Of a DNA stretch of 62,324 nucleotides, positions 51,733-59,860 are shown piece by piece. Under the pieces are notes generated by a model. That model saw only the letters and a program-made list of their open reading frames with translations. It did no database searches and was not told the DNA's origin. Source of the stretch: Deltaproteobacteria bacterium UBA2409 (GTDB lineage Bacteria > Bdellovibrionota_C > UBA2361 > DDRT01). The DNA lies in assembly GCA_002343185.1 (NCBI GenBank), contig DDRT01000004.1, positions 1-62,324 on the forward strand, written 5' to 3'. The first letter of the stretch is position 1. The number at the start of each line of letters is the position of its first letter. Made by a program: the position numbers and the translations under genes.

Positions 51733-52118
51733 TCCTCCGTATCAGTATCATCATCATCAGGTGTATAGCCTTCAGCTTGGGCTTTGGCTAACGCTTTTGG
51801 GTTACCTTTGTACTTTCGATTTTTCCCTAGATCTCTGACAGTGTGAAATCTAAGTACTCTCTCGTTTAAAGTTAAATTCTTTGAGAGTCTGTCTATAAGT
51901 TCTGACTCAGTTGAAGAGTAATTATAAAGAACAAAAGATGCATATTTATGCTTTCTAACTGGCGTTCCAAGTTCTCTTTTTCCCCAAGGAGTTACTTGAG
52001 CAACAACTCCACTATTTTGTTCTATCAGTCCTTGAACTTTACCTAACTCACCCTTAAGCTCAACATCTGAGAGCATCGGGTCAAATAAAATTACTGTTTC
52101 GTATCTTCTTGCTTCCAT
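51729..52118 (-). CDS. rpsF: 30S ribosomal protein S6
   Basis: 129 residues. RYETVILFDPMLSD, GKRELGTPVRKHKYASFVLYNY and LNERVLRFHTVRDL are standard S6. The acidic C-terminal extension (DDDDTDTEE) recalls the poly-glutamate tails of some S6 proteins. It overlaps rplI by 4 bases. Confidence 0.95.
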   Translation of the reverse strand: MEARRYETVILFDPMLSDVELKGELGKVQGLIEQNSGVVAQVTPWGKRELGTPVRKHKYASFVLYNYSSTESELIDRLSKNLTLNERVLRFHTVRDLGKNRKYKGNPKALAKAQAEGYTPDDDDTDTEE

Positions 52119-52180
52119 TAATAATTTCCTTTTTGAGAGCGGGTAAGTATAGCTAAAATCTTGGGTGAAATAAACCCCAC

Positions 52181-52675
52181 CTAGTTGAGTGTTATTTTCT
52201 GAAATAACCCAGGTAATGCTGCTAGCTCTTCATCAGTAAATCTAGAAAGTACCCAATCTGCAGTATCCATAACCGGATTTTTGCCGACCCCGATACGAAC
52301 CCTTGAATACTCTTTAGTACCTAGTGCTTCAGAGATCGATTTAAGCCCATTATGACCGGCTTCTCCTCCGCCTTTCTTCATTCGAATATCACCAAAGGGC
52401 AGATCTACCTCATCATGAATCACTAAAAGCCCTGAGAGCTTATAGTAGTTCATTACCCTGCTTATAGGGCCTCCACTGAGGTTCATATATGTCATTGGCT
52501 TTACTAGAGTAACCTGCTCCCCTTGTAGCTCTCCACGCCACAATTCACAGTCTTTCTCTGCTTGAAAACTAAACTTGTGAAGTGTTGCAAGCCAATCTAA
52601 GAACAAAAACCCAACATTGTGGCGAGTTAGTTTGTATCTAGCTCCAGGATTGCCTAAGCCTGCGATACAACGCAC
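52181..52675 (-). CDS. pth: peptidyl-tRNA hydrolase, short C-terminus
   Basis: 164 residues from a GTG that shares its G with the rplY stop (TAGTG). GLGNPGARYKLTRHNVGF has the catalytic His, LVKPMTYMNLSG follows, and VIHDEVDLPFG and KKGGGEAGHNGLKSI complete the active site. The protein stops soon after DWVLSRFTDEE; most homologues continue for 20-25 residues. It recycles peptidyl-tRNA. Confidence 0.93.
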   Translation of the reverse strand: MRCIAGLGNPGARYKLTRHNVGFLFLDWLATLHKFSFQAEKDCELWRGELQGEQVTLVKPMTYMNLSGGPISRVMNYYKLSGLLVIHDEVDLPFGDIRMKKGGGEAGHNGLKSISEALGTKEYSRVRIGVGKNPVMDTADWVLSRFTDEELAALPGLFQKITLN

Positions 52676-53334
52676 TACTTCTTCTCAGGTTTCTTCTCTG
52701 GTGCTGCAGCTGCTGCATCTGGAGTCGGCGCTGCGGCTGCAACTTCCTCAGCCGGTTTAACTTCCTCCTCTTGTCTCTGAGTTGTTACGCTAACAACTGG
52801 TTCATCCTCACCCTCAAGGGCTACTACACCTTCTGGAAGTCCAACCTCTCCGATATGAATACTTTGACCTAGATGTAACTCTGCGATCGAAACCTGTATA
52901 TTGCTTGGAATATTTTTTGGTAAGCAGCTTACCTTTAGAGAGTGTCGCATTACTGTGAGAACCCCACCTTCAGATTTAACTCCAGGGGCTTCACCAACTA
53001 TACTAACAGGAACTTCAACGGTGATTTCCTCATCATCTCTTAGTGCTTGAAAATCAACGTGCAAAACTTTTCCAGATAGATAATCCTTCTGAACACCCTT
53101 AACTAGTGCCATACGACCGTTAAGATGTTTTTCGCCACTTTTTAAATTAAAAAGCTGCGCAGATGTAGATCTGCTAGCTACCTGAATAAACTGATTATAA
53201 TCGACTAAAGCAGATACTGCATTCTCACCACGATGATAAACCACAGCAGGGATTTGACCCTTTGATCGATATCGTCTTGCAGCTCTTGAGCCTTCTGCGT
53301 CTCTTGGCTCAATATTAATGTCTAAACTCTCCAT
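52675..53334 (-). CDS. rplY: 50S ribosomal protein L25/Ctc
   Basis: 219 residues. The N-terminal 5S rRNA-binding domain (RRYRSKGQIPAVVYHRGENAV region) is followed by the TL5 beta domain (LHVDFQALRDDEEITVEVPV) and an Ala/Glu/Pro-rich tail. It is first in the operon rplY-pth-rpsF-rplI and has a near-consensus promoter. Confidence 0.95.
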   Translation of the reverse strand: MESLDINIEPRDAEGSRAARRYRSKGQIPAVVYHRGENAVSALVDYNQFIQVASRSTSAQLFNLKSGEKHLNGRMALVKGVQKDYLSGKVLHVDFQALRDDEEITVEVPVSIVGEAPGVKSEGGVLTVMRHSLKVSCLPKNIPSNIQVSIAELHLGQSIHIGEVGLPEGVVALEGEDEPVVSVTTQRQEEEVKPAEEVAAAAPTPDAAAAAPEKKPEKK

Positions 53335-53361
53335 CTTTCTACTCCAAAATTCAAACTATTG

Positions 53362-53390
53362 ATTATATTAGGTTATCTAAGAACAGTCAA
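53362..53390 (-). promoter_or_regulatory. strong sigma-70 promoter of rplY operon
   Basis: Minus strand: TTGACT at 53390-53385, 17-base spacer, TATAAT at 53367-53362. It lies about 28 bases before the rplY ATG, in the 70-bp gap after tig. Confidence 0.85.
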
Positions 53391-53404
53391 AACCATACAC
53401 AATT

Positions 53405-54658
53405 CTACTTTAATTTGACCCTTTCTCTTAAAAATTTAAATCCTTTTTGTCTGCTTTGATCCATAAAGAGTTCCATATATCGGTTCTCCTTTTCAAAGAA
53501 GTTTCTTACCTCTTTAGAGCTAAGTCCCAAAGAAGTTGCTAAACCAGAAAGATGCTCCTCTATATCCTCAGCGGTAGCATGGAGCTTTTCTGCCTCAACA
53601 ATTGAATCGATCACGATTGCTGCCTTTACTCTTTCAATCGCATCTGCCTCGTATTCTCCCCTTATCTCTTCGAGGGGTTCAGATCTTTTTGCTCTTCTTG
53701 CTAAAACTTTCACCTCATCCATTATCATCTTATTAGGAAGCTCAAATGGATTTCTTTCGATAATCTGTCTGACTACAGCACGATCTATATCTGCATCTTT
53801 TTGCGCCTGATACTCGGCTTCAAGCCTTTTTCTTGCTGAAGCCTTCAAGTCCTCGACAGTTTTATCCTCTCCACCAAGCCCAACAACAAACTCATCATTA
53901 AGTTGCGGGAGAGATTCTGAATAGATCTTCTGAATTCTAACTTTATATATAGCGTTCTTGCCCCTAAGAGATTCATCCTGGTGGGTATCAGGTATCTTTG
54001 ATTCAACAGTTATCATCTCTTCAAGAGATTTTCCGATTAGAGCCTTCTCTACTTCAAGTGGAGCAGCACCTGTACCAAGTTTTACAATCAATGGCTCTGG
54101 GCGCTCTGCTTCTACACCATCAACTCCAACTTCAATCTCTCCGGCTACTATGTCGCCCTCTTGAATAATATTTCTATCCTCAACTGGCTTTACATCTGCC
54201 TTACTTCTTAAAATCCCATCCACAACCTGAGAAATCTCTTCCTCTGTCGGCTCTTTTGTCTCTACAGAAACTTCAAAAGAGTCGTAACCTGAAATTTTTG
54301 GTTTAGGATATATAGAAAACTGAGCAGTATACTGAATTTCTGTAGAACCTTCTGTTGGAGAAAAATCAACCTGAGGCTCCCCGACTACTGCATACTCATT
54401 TTTCTTTAAGACTTCTTGAAACGATTTATCTATTAGCTTTGTCATCGCCTCATAACGGATCTGAGGTCCATATAACTTTTCGACCATATCCTTAGGAGCT
54501 TTCCCCGGTCTAAACCCTTTTAAAGATGCCTTAGAAGCAAACCTTGAGATAGCTGCATTCATCTCTTTATCTAAAAGGCTCTGGGGAATCTTTACTGAAA
54601 CTTTCTTTTCTACTTCGCTTATATGCTCAACTGTGTCGATCCACTCTTCCATTAACAT
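53405..54658 (-). CDS. tig: trigger factor
   Basis: 417 residues. The ribosome-binding domain has FRPGKAPKDMVEK; a middle PPIase-like domain (GDIVAGEIEVGVDG) follows, and then the helical arms (YRAQ-type C-domain with LSGLATSLGLSSKEV). It binds nascent chains at the ribosome exit. The second ATG (54650-54652) is an equally good start. It is upstream of, and probably separate from, the rplY operon. Confidence 0.94.
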   Translation of the reverse strand: MLMEEWIDTVEHISEVEKKVSVKIPQSLLDKEMNAAISRFASKASLKGFRPGKAPKDMVEKLYGPQIRYEAMTKLIDKSFQEVLKKNEYAVVGEPQVDFSPTEGSTEIQYTAQFSIYPKPKISGYDSFEVSVETKEPTEEEISQVVDGILRSKADVKPVEDRNIIQEGDIVAGEIEVGVDGVEAERPEPLIVKLGTGAAPLEVEKALIGKSLEEMITVESKIPDTHQDESLRGKNAIYKVRIQKIYSESLPQLNDEFVVGLGGEDKTVEDLKASARKRLEAEYQAQKDADIDRAVVRQIIERNPFELPNKMIMDEVKVLARRAKRSEPLEEIRGEYEADAIERVKAAIVIDSIVEAEKLHATAEDIEEHLSGLATSLGLSSKEVRNFFEKENRYMELFMDQSRQKGFKFLRERVKLK

Positions 54659-54710
54659 TCCCTAAAAAGGGCAAAATAGTACCATAAATTTCTAAAATTC
54701 ACCAAAGCCT

Positions 54711-54738
54711 TTGCCTTCCTGCGTTAGATTGGTTAAAA
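54711..54738 (+). promoter_or_regulatory. possible tRNA-Leu promoter
   Basis: TTGCCT, 16-base spacer, TTAAAA, ending 15 bases before the tRNA. A weak match. Confidence 0.35.
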
Positions 54739-54753
54739 CTACTACCTCAGCAA

Positions 54754-54835
54754 GCGGAGATGGTGGAACTGGCAGACACACCAGCCTTAGAAGCTGGCGC
54801 CTTCGGGCATGGGGGTTCGACTCCCCCTTTCCGCA
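54754..54835 (+). tRNA. tRNA-Leu (anticodon TAG)
   Basis: An 82-nt class II tRNA: acceptor GCGGAGA / TTTCCGC with one G-T pair, anticodon stem CCAGC / GCTGG with loop CTTAGAA, short variable arm (CGCCTTCGGGCAT), T-stem GGGGG / CCCCC with loop TTCGACT, discriminator A. CCA is not encoded. Unlike the other three tRNAs it has no partial self-copy that I can see. Confidence 0.95.
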
Positions 54836-54907
54836 CGATCTTTCCCGCTCGGCGCCAAGTTTCTGGTTCAACCGCTGGCCCGTTTGACACTGATGCCCAC
54901 GGGCTTC

Positions 54908-54981
54908 GCCCTTATCGCGCTCACCGCTCCGGGTCAGGGGCTCCGCCCTTATCGCGCTCACCGCTCCGGGTCAGGGGCTCC
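54908..54981. repeat. 37-bp GC-rich tandem repeat after tRNA-Leu
   Basis: GCCCTTATCGCGCTCACCGC followed by TCCGGGTCAGGGGCTCC, two exact copies (54908-54944, 54945-54981). Further GC-rich hairpin DNA lies on both sides (54840-55010). The segment is far more GC-rich than the rest. No gene is supported here. Confidence 0.85.
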
Positions 54982-55037
54982 ACCCCTCTCGTGCTGATCG
55001 AACGTTCACCCCTTCTTACCTAAATTATGTTATTATA

Positions 55038-55095
55038 AACGCAGAGGTCGCAGAGTTTCACAGAGTACTCTGCGTGACTCTGAGAACTCTGTGTT
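55038..55095. repeat. cagagt palindrome, copy A
   Basis: AACGCAGAGGTCGCAGAGTTTC ACAGAGT meets its imperfect inverse ACTCTGCGTGACTCTGAGAAC TCTGTGTT. The same family is at 39958-40030, 57147-57208 and 62301 to the window end. It lies between tRNA-Leu and the convergent LysM gene. Confidence 0.85.
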
Positions 55096-55128
55096 ATAAT
55101 TCCAGTGTCGGTGCTTCAAGTTATAGAA

Positions 55129-55650
55129 TCAAGGATTCTGATTTAAAACATCTTGCAGAAGTTCTAGTCTAGTTTTTTCTCTGAGCTTCTCTCTATCCTC
55201 TTCAGTAACTGGCGCAACTTCCTGCTTAACCTCTGGTTCAGCCGGTTTTGCTTCCGCATTTTCTGCTGGTTTTTCTTCAGCCTTGGGTTCTTCAGCTTTT
55301 GTTTCTTCAGCTGGTTTTTCGGCTGGGGTCTCTACAGACTCGGCTTTCTCTTCAACTACAACAGGTTTCTTACTAACTTTTGGTTTTGGAAGTGGATCTC
55401 TTCTTACTGCACCAGATGCAGGTACTTTGATTACATCACCAATCTTCATTCTTTCAGGCTTAAGCCCAGGATTGGCAGCTACAATCTCTTTCCATCTTTT
55501 AAGATCACCTAAATACCATGCAGAGATTCCAGCTAAGGTTTCCCCCTGATACTTCACAGTATGCTCAATATACTGAGGTGGTGGTGGAGTAACTGGCTTT
55601 GGAGGCTGAGAGCAGCCAACTAGAATAAAGATAAGTGCTAAAAGTCTCAT
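55129..55650 (-). CDS. LysM-domain lipoprotein
   Basis: 173 residues. The lipobox ILVGC (C13) is followed by SQPPKPVTPPPP, then one LysM domain (VKYQGETLAGISAWYLGD ... MKIGDVIKVP). A long Lys/Glu/Ala/Pro-rich linker (KPAEETKAEEPKAEE) follows, and a helical end. It is probably an outer-membrane lipoprotein that binds peptidoglycan through LysM. It stands alone. Confidence 0.85.
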   Translation of the reverse strand: MRLLALIFILVGCSQPPKPVTPPPPQYIEHTVKYQGETLAGISAWYLGDLKRWKEIVAANPGLKPERMKIGDVIKVPASGAVRRDPLPKPKVSKKPVVVEEKAESVETPAEKPAEETKAEEPKAEEKPAENAEAKPAEPEVKQEVAPVTEEDREKLREKTRLELLQDVLNQNP

Positions 55651-55764
55651 AATTGCCCTTGTACCTAAAAAAAATGCTTCCTTAAAGCCTATCTGTCGTC
55701 AATTTAGTCTTAAAACATTAAGGGTATTGATGGATCACTAATAAAGTTATTATGGTTTTAAACA

Positions 55765-57147
55765 ATGGTTGAAAAATTAAACACTTTTTTAGAGATCCTT
55801 GTTGGATACTTATGGGGGCTCCCTATGGTGGTGCTTCTTATAGGAGGAGGAATATTCTTCACGTTCTACCTAGGAGGCATTCAAGTTTATGGATTTAAAC
55901 ATGCCCTGGATGTAGTCAGAGGCAAATTCGATAACAAATCCGATCCTGGAGAGTTAAGTCATTTTAAAGCACTTTGTGCTGCACTATCTGGAACAGTCGG
56001 TTTAGGTAACATAGCTGGAGTTGCTGTCGCAATCAAAGTTGGAGGACCTGGTGCAACTTTCTGGATGATTCTTGCAGGTGTTGCTGGAATGGCAACTAAA
56101 TACGCGGAGGTCACACTTTCACTAAAATATAGAAAAGTCGACGATAAAGGAATTGTGCATGGAGGCCCAATGTATGTTCTCTCAGAAGGACTTAAAGAAC
56201 ATGCCCCTGGATTATACCGTTTTTTTGGAAATTCGTTGGCTCAATTTTTCTCTTTCTGCTGCATACTGGCTTCACTTGGGGCCGCAAACATGTTTCAGGC
56301 AAATCAGGTTGCTGCAAGTATCGAAAGAAGTTTCAATGTAGATCCATCGATTGTTGGTGCAGTGCTAGCATTAATGACAGGAGCTGTAATAGTTGGAGGC
56401 ATAAAACGGATAGGAACAGTAGCCGGAATGTTGGTTCCATTCATGGGGGTTTCATACGTTCTAGCCTGTATTGTGATAATTGGAGCTCATTTTTCACATC
56501 TACCTGAAGTTATTATGCAGATCTTAAACGATGCATTCTCAGGAACAGCAGCTGTAGGAGGATTTGCTGGTGCTGCTCTAAGGACGGTTATTATTCAGGG
56601 AATTAGAAGAGCAGTGTTTTCATGTGAAGCTGGTATGGGATCCGCTGCGATTGCTCATAGTGCTGTAAAAACTAAAGAGCCAGCAAGCGAAGGAACTGTG
56701 GCTCTGTTAGAACCTTTTATAGATACTGTAGTCATCTGTACAATGACCGCATTAGTTATAAATGTAACAGGCGTATGGCAGGGAGATTTAACTGGCGTCG
56801 CAATGACCCAGGCTGCACTTGATAGTGTGATTCCTGGATTTGGGGTTTATTTCATACCATTTGCTGTTTCGCTTTTTGCATTCTCTACGATGATTAGCTG
56901 GTCTTACTATGGTGAAAGGTGCACAGAGTATCTCTTTGGAGAAGGAAGTATACTTCTCTATAAAGTAATATTCTGTATCTCTGCTTATCTTGGAGCAATC
57001 TGGGCTATTGATCCTATCTTAAATTTTTCAGATTCATGTGCTGCTTTAATGGTAATTCCCAATATGCTCAGCCTTTTTGTCCTTGCAAAAGTTCTTAAAG
57101 GAACGACTAAAGATTATTTTGAGCGAGTTGTAAAAAAATCTAGTTAA
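55765..57147 (+). CDS. sodium:alanine/glycine symporter, AGCS family
   Basis: 460 residues with about eleven membrane segments. Family motifs: LCAALSGTVGLGNIAGVAVAI, GGPGATFWMILAG, GGPMYVL, and RAVFSCEAGMGSAAIAHSA. It imports alanine or glycine with Na+. Monocistronic; the stop codon abuts the cagagt repeat. Confidence 0.94.
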   Translation: MVEKLNTFLEILVGYLWGLPMVVLLIGGGIFFTFYLGGIQVYGFKHALDVVRGKFDNKSDPGELSHFKALCAALSGTVGLGNIAGVAVAIKVGGPGATFWMILAGVAGMATKYAEVTLSLKYRKVDDKGIVHGGPMYVLSEGLKEHAPGLYRFFGNSLAQFFSFCCILASLGAANMFQANQVAASIERSFNVDPSIVGAVLALMTGAVIVGGIKRIGTVAGMLVPFMGVSYVLACIVIIGAHFSHLPEVIMQILNDAFSGTAAVGGFAGAALRTVIIQGIRRAVFSCEAGMGSAAIAHSAVKTKEPASEGTVALLEPFIDTVVICTMTALVINVTGVWQGDLTGVAMTQAALDSVIPGFGVYFIPFAVSLFAFSTMISWSYYGERCTEYLFGEGSILLYKVIFCISAYLGAIWAIDPILNFSDSCAALMVIPNMLSLFVLAKVLKGTTKDYFERVVKKSS

Positions 57148-57208
57148 ACGCAGAGTGCGCAGAGTTTCACAGAGTAGCTACTCTGCGTAACTCTGAGAAC
57201 TCTGTGTT
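57147..57208. repeat. cagagt palindrome, copy B
   Basis: AACGCAGAGTGCGCAGAGTT TCACAGAGTAG meets its inverse CTACTCTGCGTAACTCTGAG AACTCTGTGTT. It lies between the convergent symporter and clpB genes. Confidence 0.88.
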
Positions 57209-57225
57209 GAGAAATATATTTTAAT

Positions 57226-59781
57226 CTAACTCCCAATATTCACCACTATCCCGTCATTATAATCAACTAGTAGCGATTCTCCCTCTTCGACTCCATGCTC
57301 TAAAAGTAGTTTTGCGATTTTAGTTTCCACCTCGCGCTGGATATATCTCTTAAGAGGCCTTGCTCCAAAGGTAGGGTCATATCCAAATTCGGCAATTTTC
57401 TTTCTTGCTGTATCAGTAAGTGAAAGAGTAAGCCCTCTTTCAATAAGCCGTTTTCTAACAAGGTCAAATTGTAGCTCTACTATTTTTTCGATCTCTTTAT
57501 TTTGTAGAGGCTTAAATAAAACTACCTCGTCAAATCTATTTAAAAATTCAGGTCTAAAGTGATTCTTTAGCTCAGAGAGCACCATATTTCGAACACTCTC
57601 TGATATCTCTCCATGCTTTGTAAGACCATCAAGTATAACTGGTGAGCCTATGTTGGATGTAAAGATCAAAACTGTATTTTTAAAATCTACTGTTCTTCCA
57701 TGAGAGTCAGTAACCCTTCCATCATCTAGTATCTGTAAAAATATATTAAAAACTTCTGGATGAGCTTTCTCAACTTCATCGAAAAGAACTACCGAATAGG
57801 GTTTTCTTCTAACTGCTTCAGTAAGCTGTCCTCCCTCTTCGTATCCTACATATCCTGGAGGGGCTCCTATTAACCTTGATACAGAGAACTTCTCCATGTA
57901 TTCACTCATATCAATTCTGACCATGTTCTCTTCTGAATCAAAGAGGTTCGAAGCCAATGCTTTAGCAAGCTCCGTTTTACCAACACCTGTGGGCCCAAGA
58001 AACAAGAATGATCCAATCGGCCTTTTTGGATCTTTTATCCCTGCACGGGCTCTTAGTACGGCATCAGAAACTGCCTTAACCCCCTCTTCCTGACCAATTA
58101 CTCTTTCAGAAAGCTTTTCACCTAAAGCAAGAATCTTTTCTCTTTCACTTGCTACAAGTTTTTTTACTGGAATCCCTGTCCACCTACCTACAATCTCAGC
58201 AATCTCTTCCTCTCGAACTTCTTCAACTAGAAGTTTATTTTCGCCCTTTAAATCGCTCTCTTTTAATTTTCTCTCTAAATCAGGAAGCTTTCCATGTGTG
58301 AGCTCAGCAGCTTTATTTAGATCATAATCTCTTTGTGCTTTTTCAATCTCTCGCTTAACACTTTCAATCTCACTTTTTATTTTTCTTACTGCTTCAATCG
58401 ATTTTTTCTCTTCTTCCCACTGAAGTTTCAAGCTTGAGTGTTCTTCTTTAAGATCTGCCAGATCTGCTTCAAGGGCTTTTAGTCTTTTTTTACTTGCATC
58501 ATCTGATTCTTTTTTTAACGCAGCTTCTTCAATTTCAAGCTGCATAATCTTACGAGTTATCTCATCAAGCTCGGTTGGCATTGAATCAATCTCTACCCTA
58601 ATTGATGCACAGGCCTCATCAACAAGATCTATCGCTTTATCAGGCAAAAACCTATCAGAAACATATCTATCAGAGAGAGTTGCTGCAGCTACAAGTGCAG
58701 CGTCTTGAATACGCACTCCATGATGCACCTCAAAACGTTCCTTGATTCCACGCAAAATCGAGATCGTATCCTCTACTGTAGGCTCATCTACCTGTACAGG
58801 CTGAAAGCGCCTCTCTAAAGCAGCATCTTTTTCAATATACTTTCTGTACTCATCTAAAGTGGTTGCTCCGATACAATGAAGCTCTCCACGAGCAAGCATT
58901 GGTTTTAAGAGATTCCCAGCATCCATTGCACCATCAAGTTTACCGGCACCAACAATCGTATGAAGTTCATCAATAAAAAGAATAATTCTACCTTCAGCAG
59001 TTTTAATCTCATTAAGTACTGCTTTTAGTCTCTCCTCAAATTCGCCTCTATATTTAGCACCTGCAATTAAAGAGCCCATATCAAGGGAGAAAACAGTTTT
59101 ATCTTTTAATCCTTCAGGAACATCGCCACGGACAATTCTTTGAGCAAGCCCTTCGACAATTGCTGTTTTTCCAACTCCTGGCTCGCCAATAAGAACAGGG
59201 TTATTTTTAGTTTTTCTTGAAAGAATTCTTATAACTCTTCTTATCTCTGAGTCTCTACCGATAACCGGGTCAAGCTTTCCCTTTTTAACCTCTTCAACAA
59301 GATCTCTTCCATATTTAGTTAGAGCCTCATAAGTTGCCTCTGGGTCAGCACTAGTAACTCTTTGATTGCCTCTTACTTCCGTTAACAGAGTCAAAAATTT
59401 TTCCTTTGAAAGACCTAGATCTTTCCAGGGAGATTGACTGTCTTCAATTAAAGCTAAAAATAAGTGCTCAACTGAAACATATTCATCTTTAAGTTTTTTA
59501 GCTTCTGACTCAGCATTGCTTAGAGCTTTAGCTAGCTTTTGTGATAGATAGCTCTGCCCGGTAGCTCCAGAAACAGATGGAATTTTATCTAGCTCCTTAA
59601 TAAAACTCTGCTCAAAAGATTCAGGCAAAAAGCCTCCCTTTTTAAGGACTCTAGGGATTAAACCATCCTCAATAAGGCTTAAAGCAAGGTGAAACACCCC
59701 AATTTCCTGATGTCCACGTTCAGTTGCCAGTTTTTGAGCCCCCTGGAGGGCACTTTGTGATTTTATAGTTAATTTATCCAC
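57226..59781 (-). CDS. clpB: ATP-dependent disaggregase ClpB
   Basis: 851 residues from a GTG start. Clp N-domain, first AAA+ module with GEPGVGKTAIVEG, the long middle coiled coil (about 400-520) that separates ClpB from ClpA/C, second module with GPTGVGKTELAKA, and FLNRFDEVVLF near the end. With DnaK it rescues aggregated proteins. The short divergent gap (79 bp) to the next gene holds the promoters; no clear heat-shock motif was found. Confidence 0.97.
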   Translation of the reverse strand: MDKLTIKSQSALQGAQKLATERGHQEIGVFHLALSLIEDGLIPRVLKKGGFLPESFEQSFIKELDKIPSVSGATGQSYLSQKLAKALSNAESEAKKLKDEYVSVEHLFLALIEDSQSPWKDLGLSKEKFLTLLTEVRGNQRVTSADPEATYEALTKYGRDLVEEVKKGKLDPVIGRDSEIRRVIRILSRKTKNNPVLIGEPGVGKTAIVEGLAQRIVRGDVPEGLKDKTVFSLDMGSLIAGAKYRGEFEERLKAVLNEIKTAEGRIILFIDELHTIVGAGKLDGAMDAGNLLKPMLARGELHCIGATTLDEYRKYIEKDAALERRFQPVQVDEPTVEDTISILRGIKERFEVHHGVRIQDAALVAAATLSDRYVSDRFLPDKAIDLVDEACASIRVEIDSMPTELDEITRKIMQLEIEEAALKKESDDASKKRLKALEADLADLKEEHSSLKLQWEEEKKSIEAVRKIKSEIESVKREIEKAQRDYDLNKAAELTHGKLPDLERKLKESDLKGENKLLVEEVREEEIAEIVGRWTGIPVKKLVASEREKILALGEKLSERVIGQEEGVKAVSDAVLRARAGIKDPKRPIGSFLFLGPTGVGKTELAKALASNLFDSEENMVRIDMSEYMEKFSVSRLIGAPPGYVGYEEGGQLTEAVRRKPYSVVLFDEVEKAHPEVFNIFLQILDDGRVTDSHGRTVDFKNTVLIFTSNIGSPVILDGLTKHGEISESVRNMVLSELKNHFRPEFLNRFDEVVLFKPLQNKEIEKIVELQFDLVRKRLIERGLTLSLTDTARKKIAEFGYDPTFGARPLKRYIQREVETKIAKLLLEHGVEEGESLLVDYNDGIVVNIGS

Positions 59782-59860
59782 TAACTATAAGTAACCATTA
59801 AATATCCGATTTTCCAGTGTAATTTTAGATTAGCGATCCTGATTTTGATAATATAGTGAA

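Noticed and set aside
54692..55023. Open frames across tRNA-Leu and the GC-rich block
   Set aside because: They cross a tRNA gene and tandem repeats; GC-rich DNA has few stops by chance.
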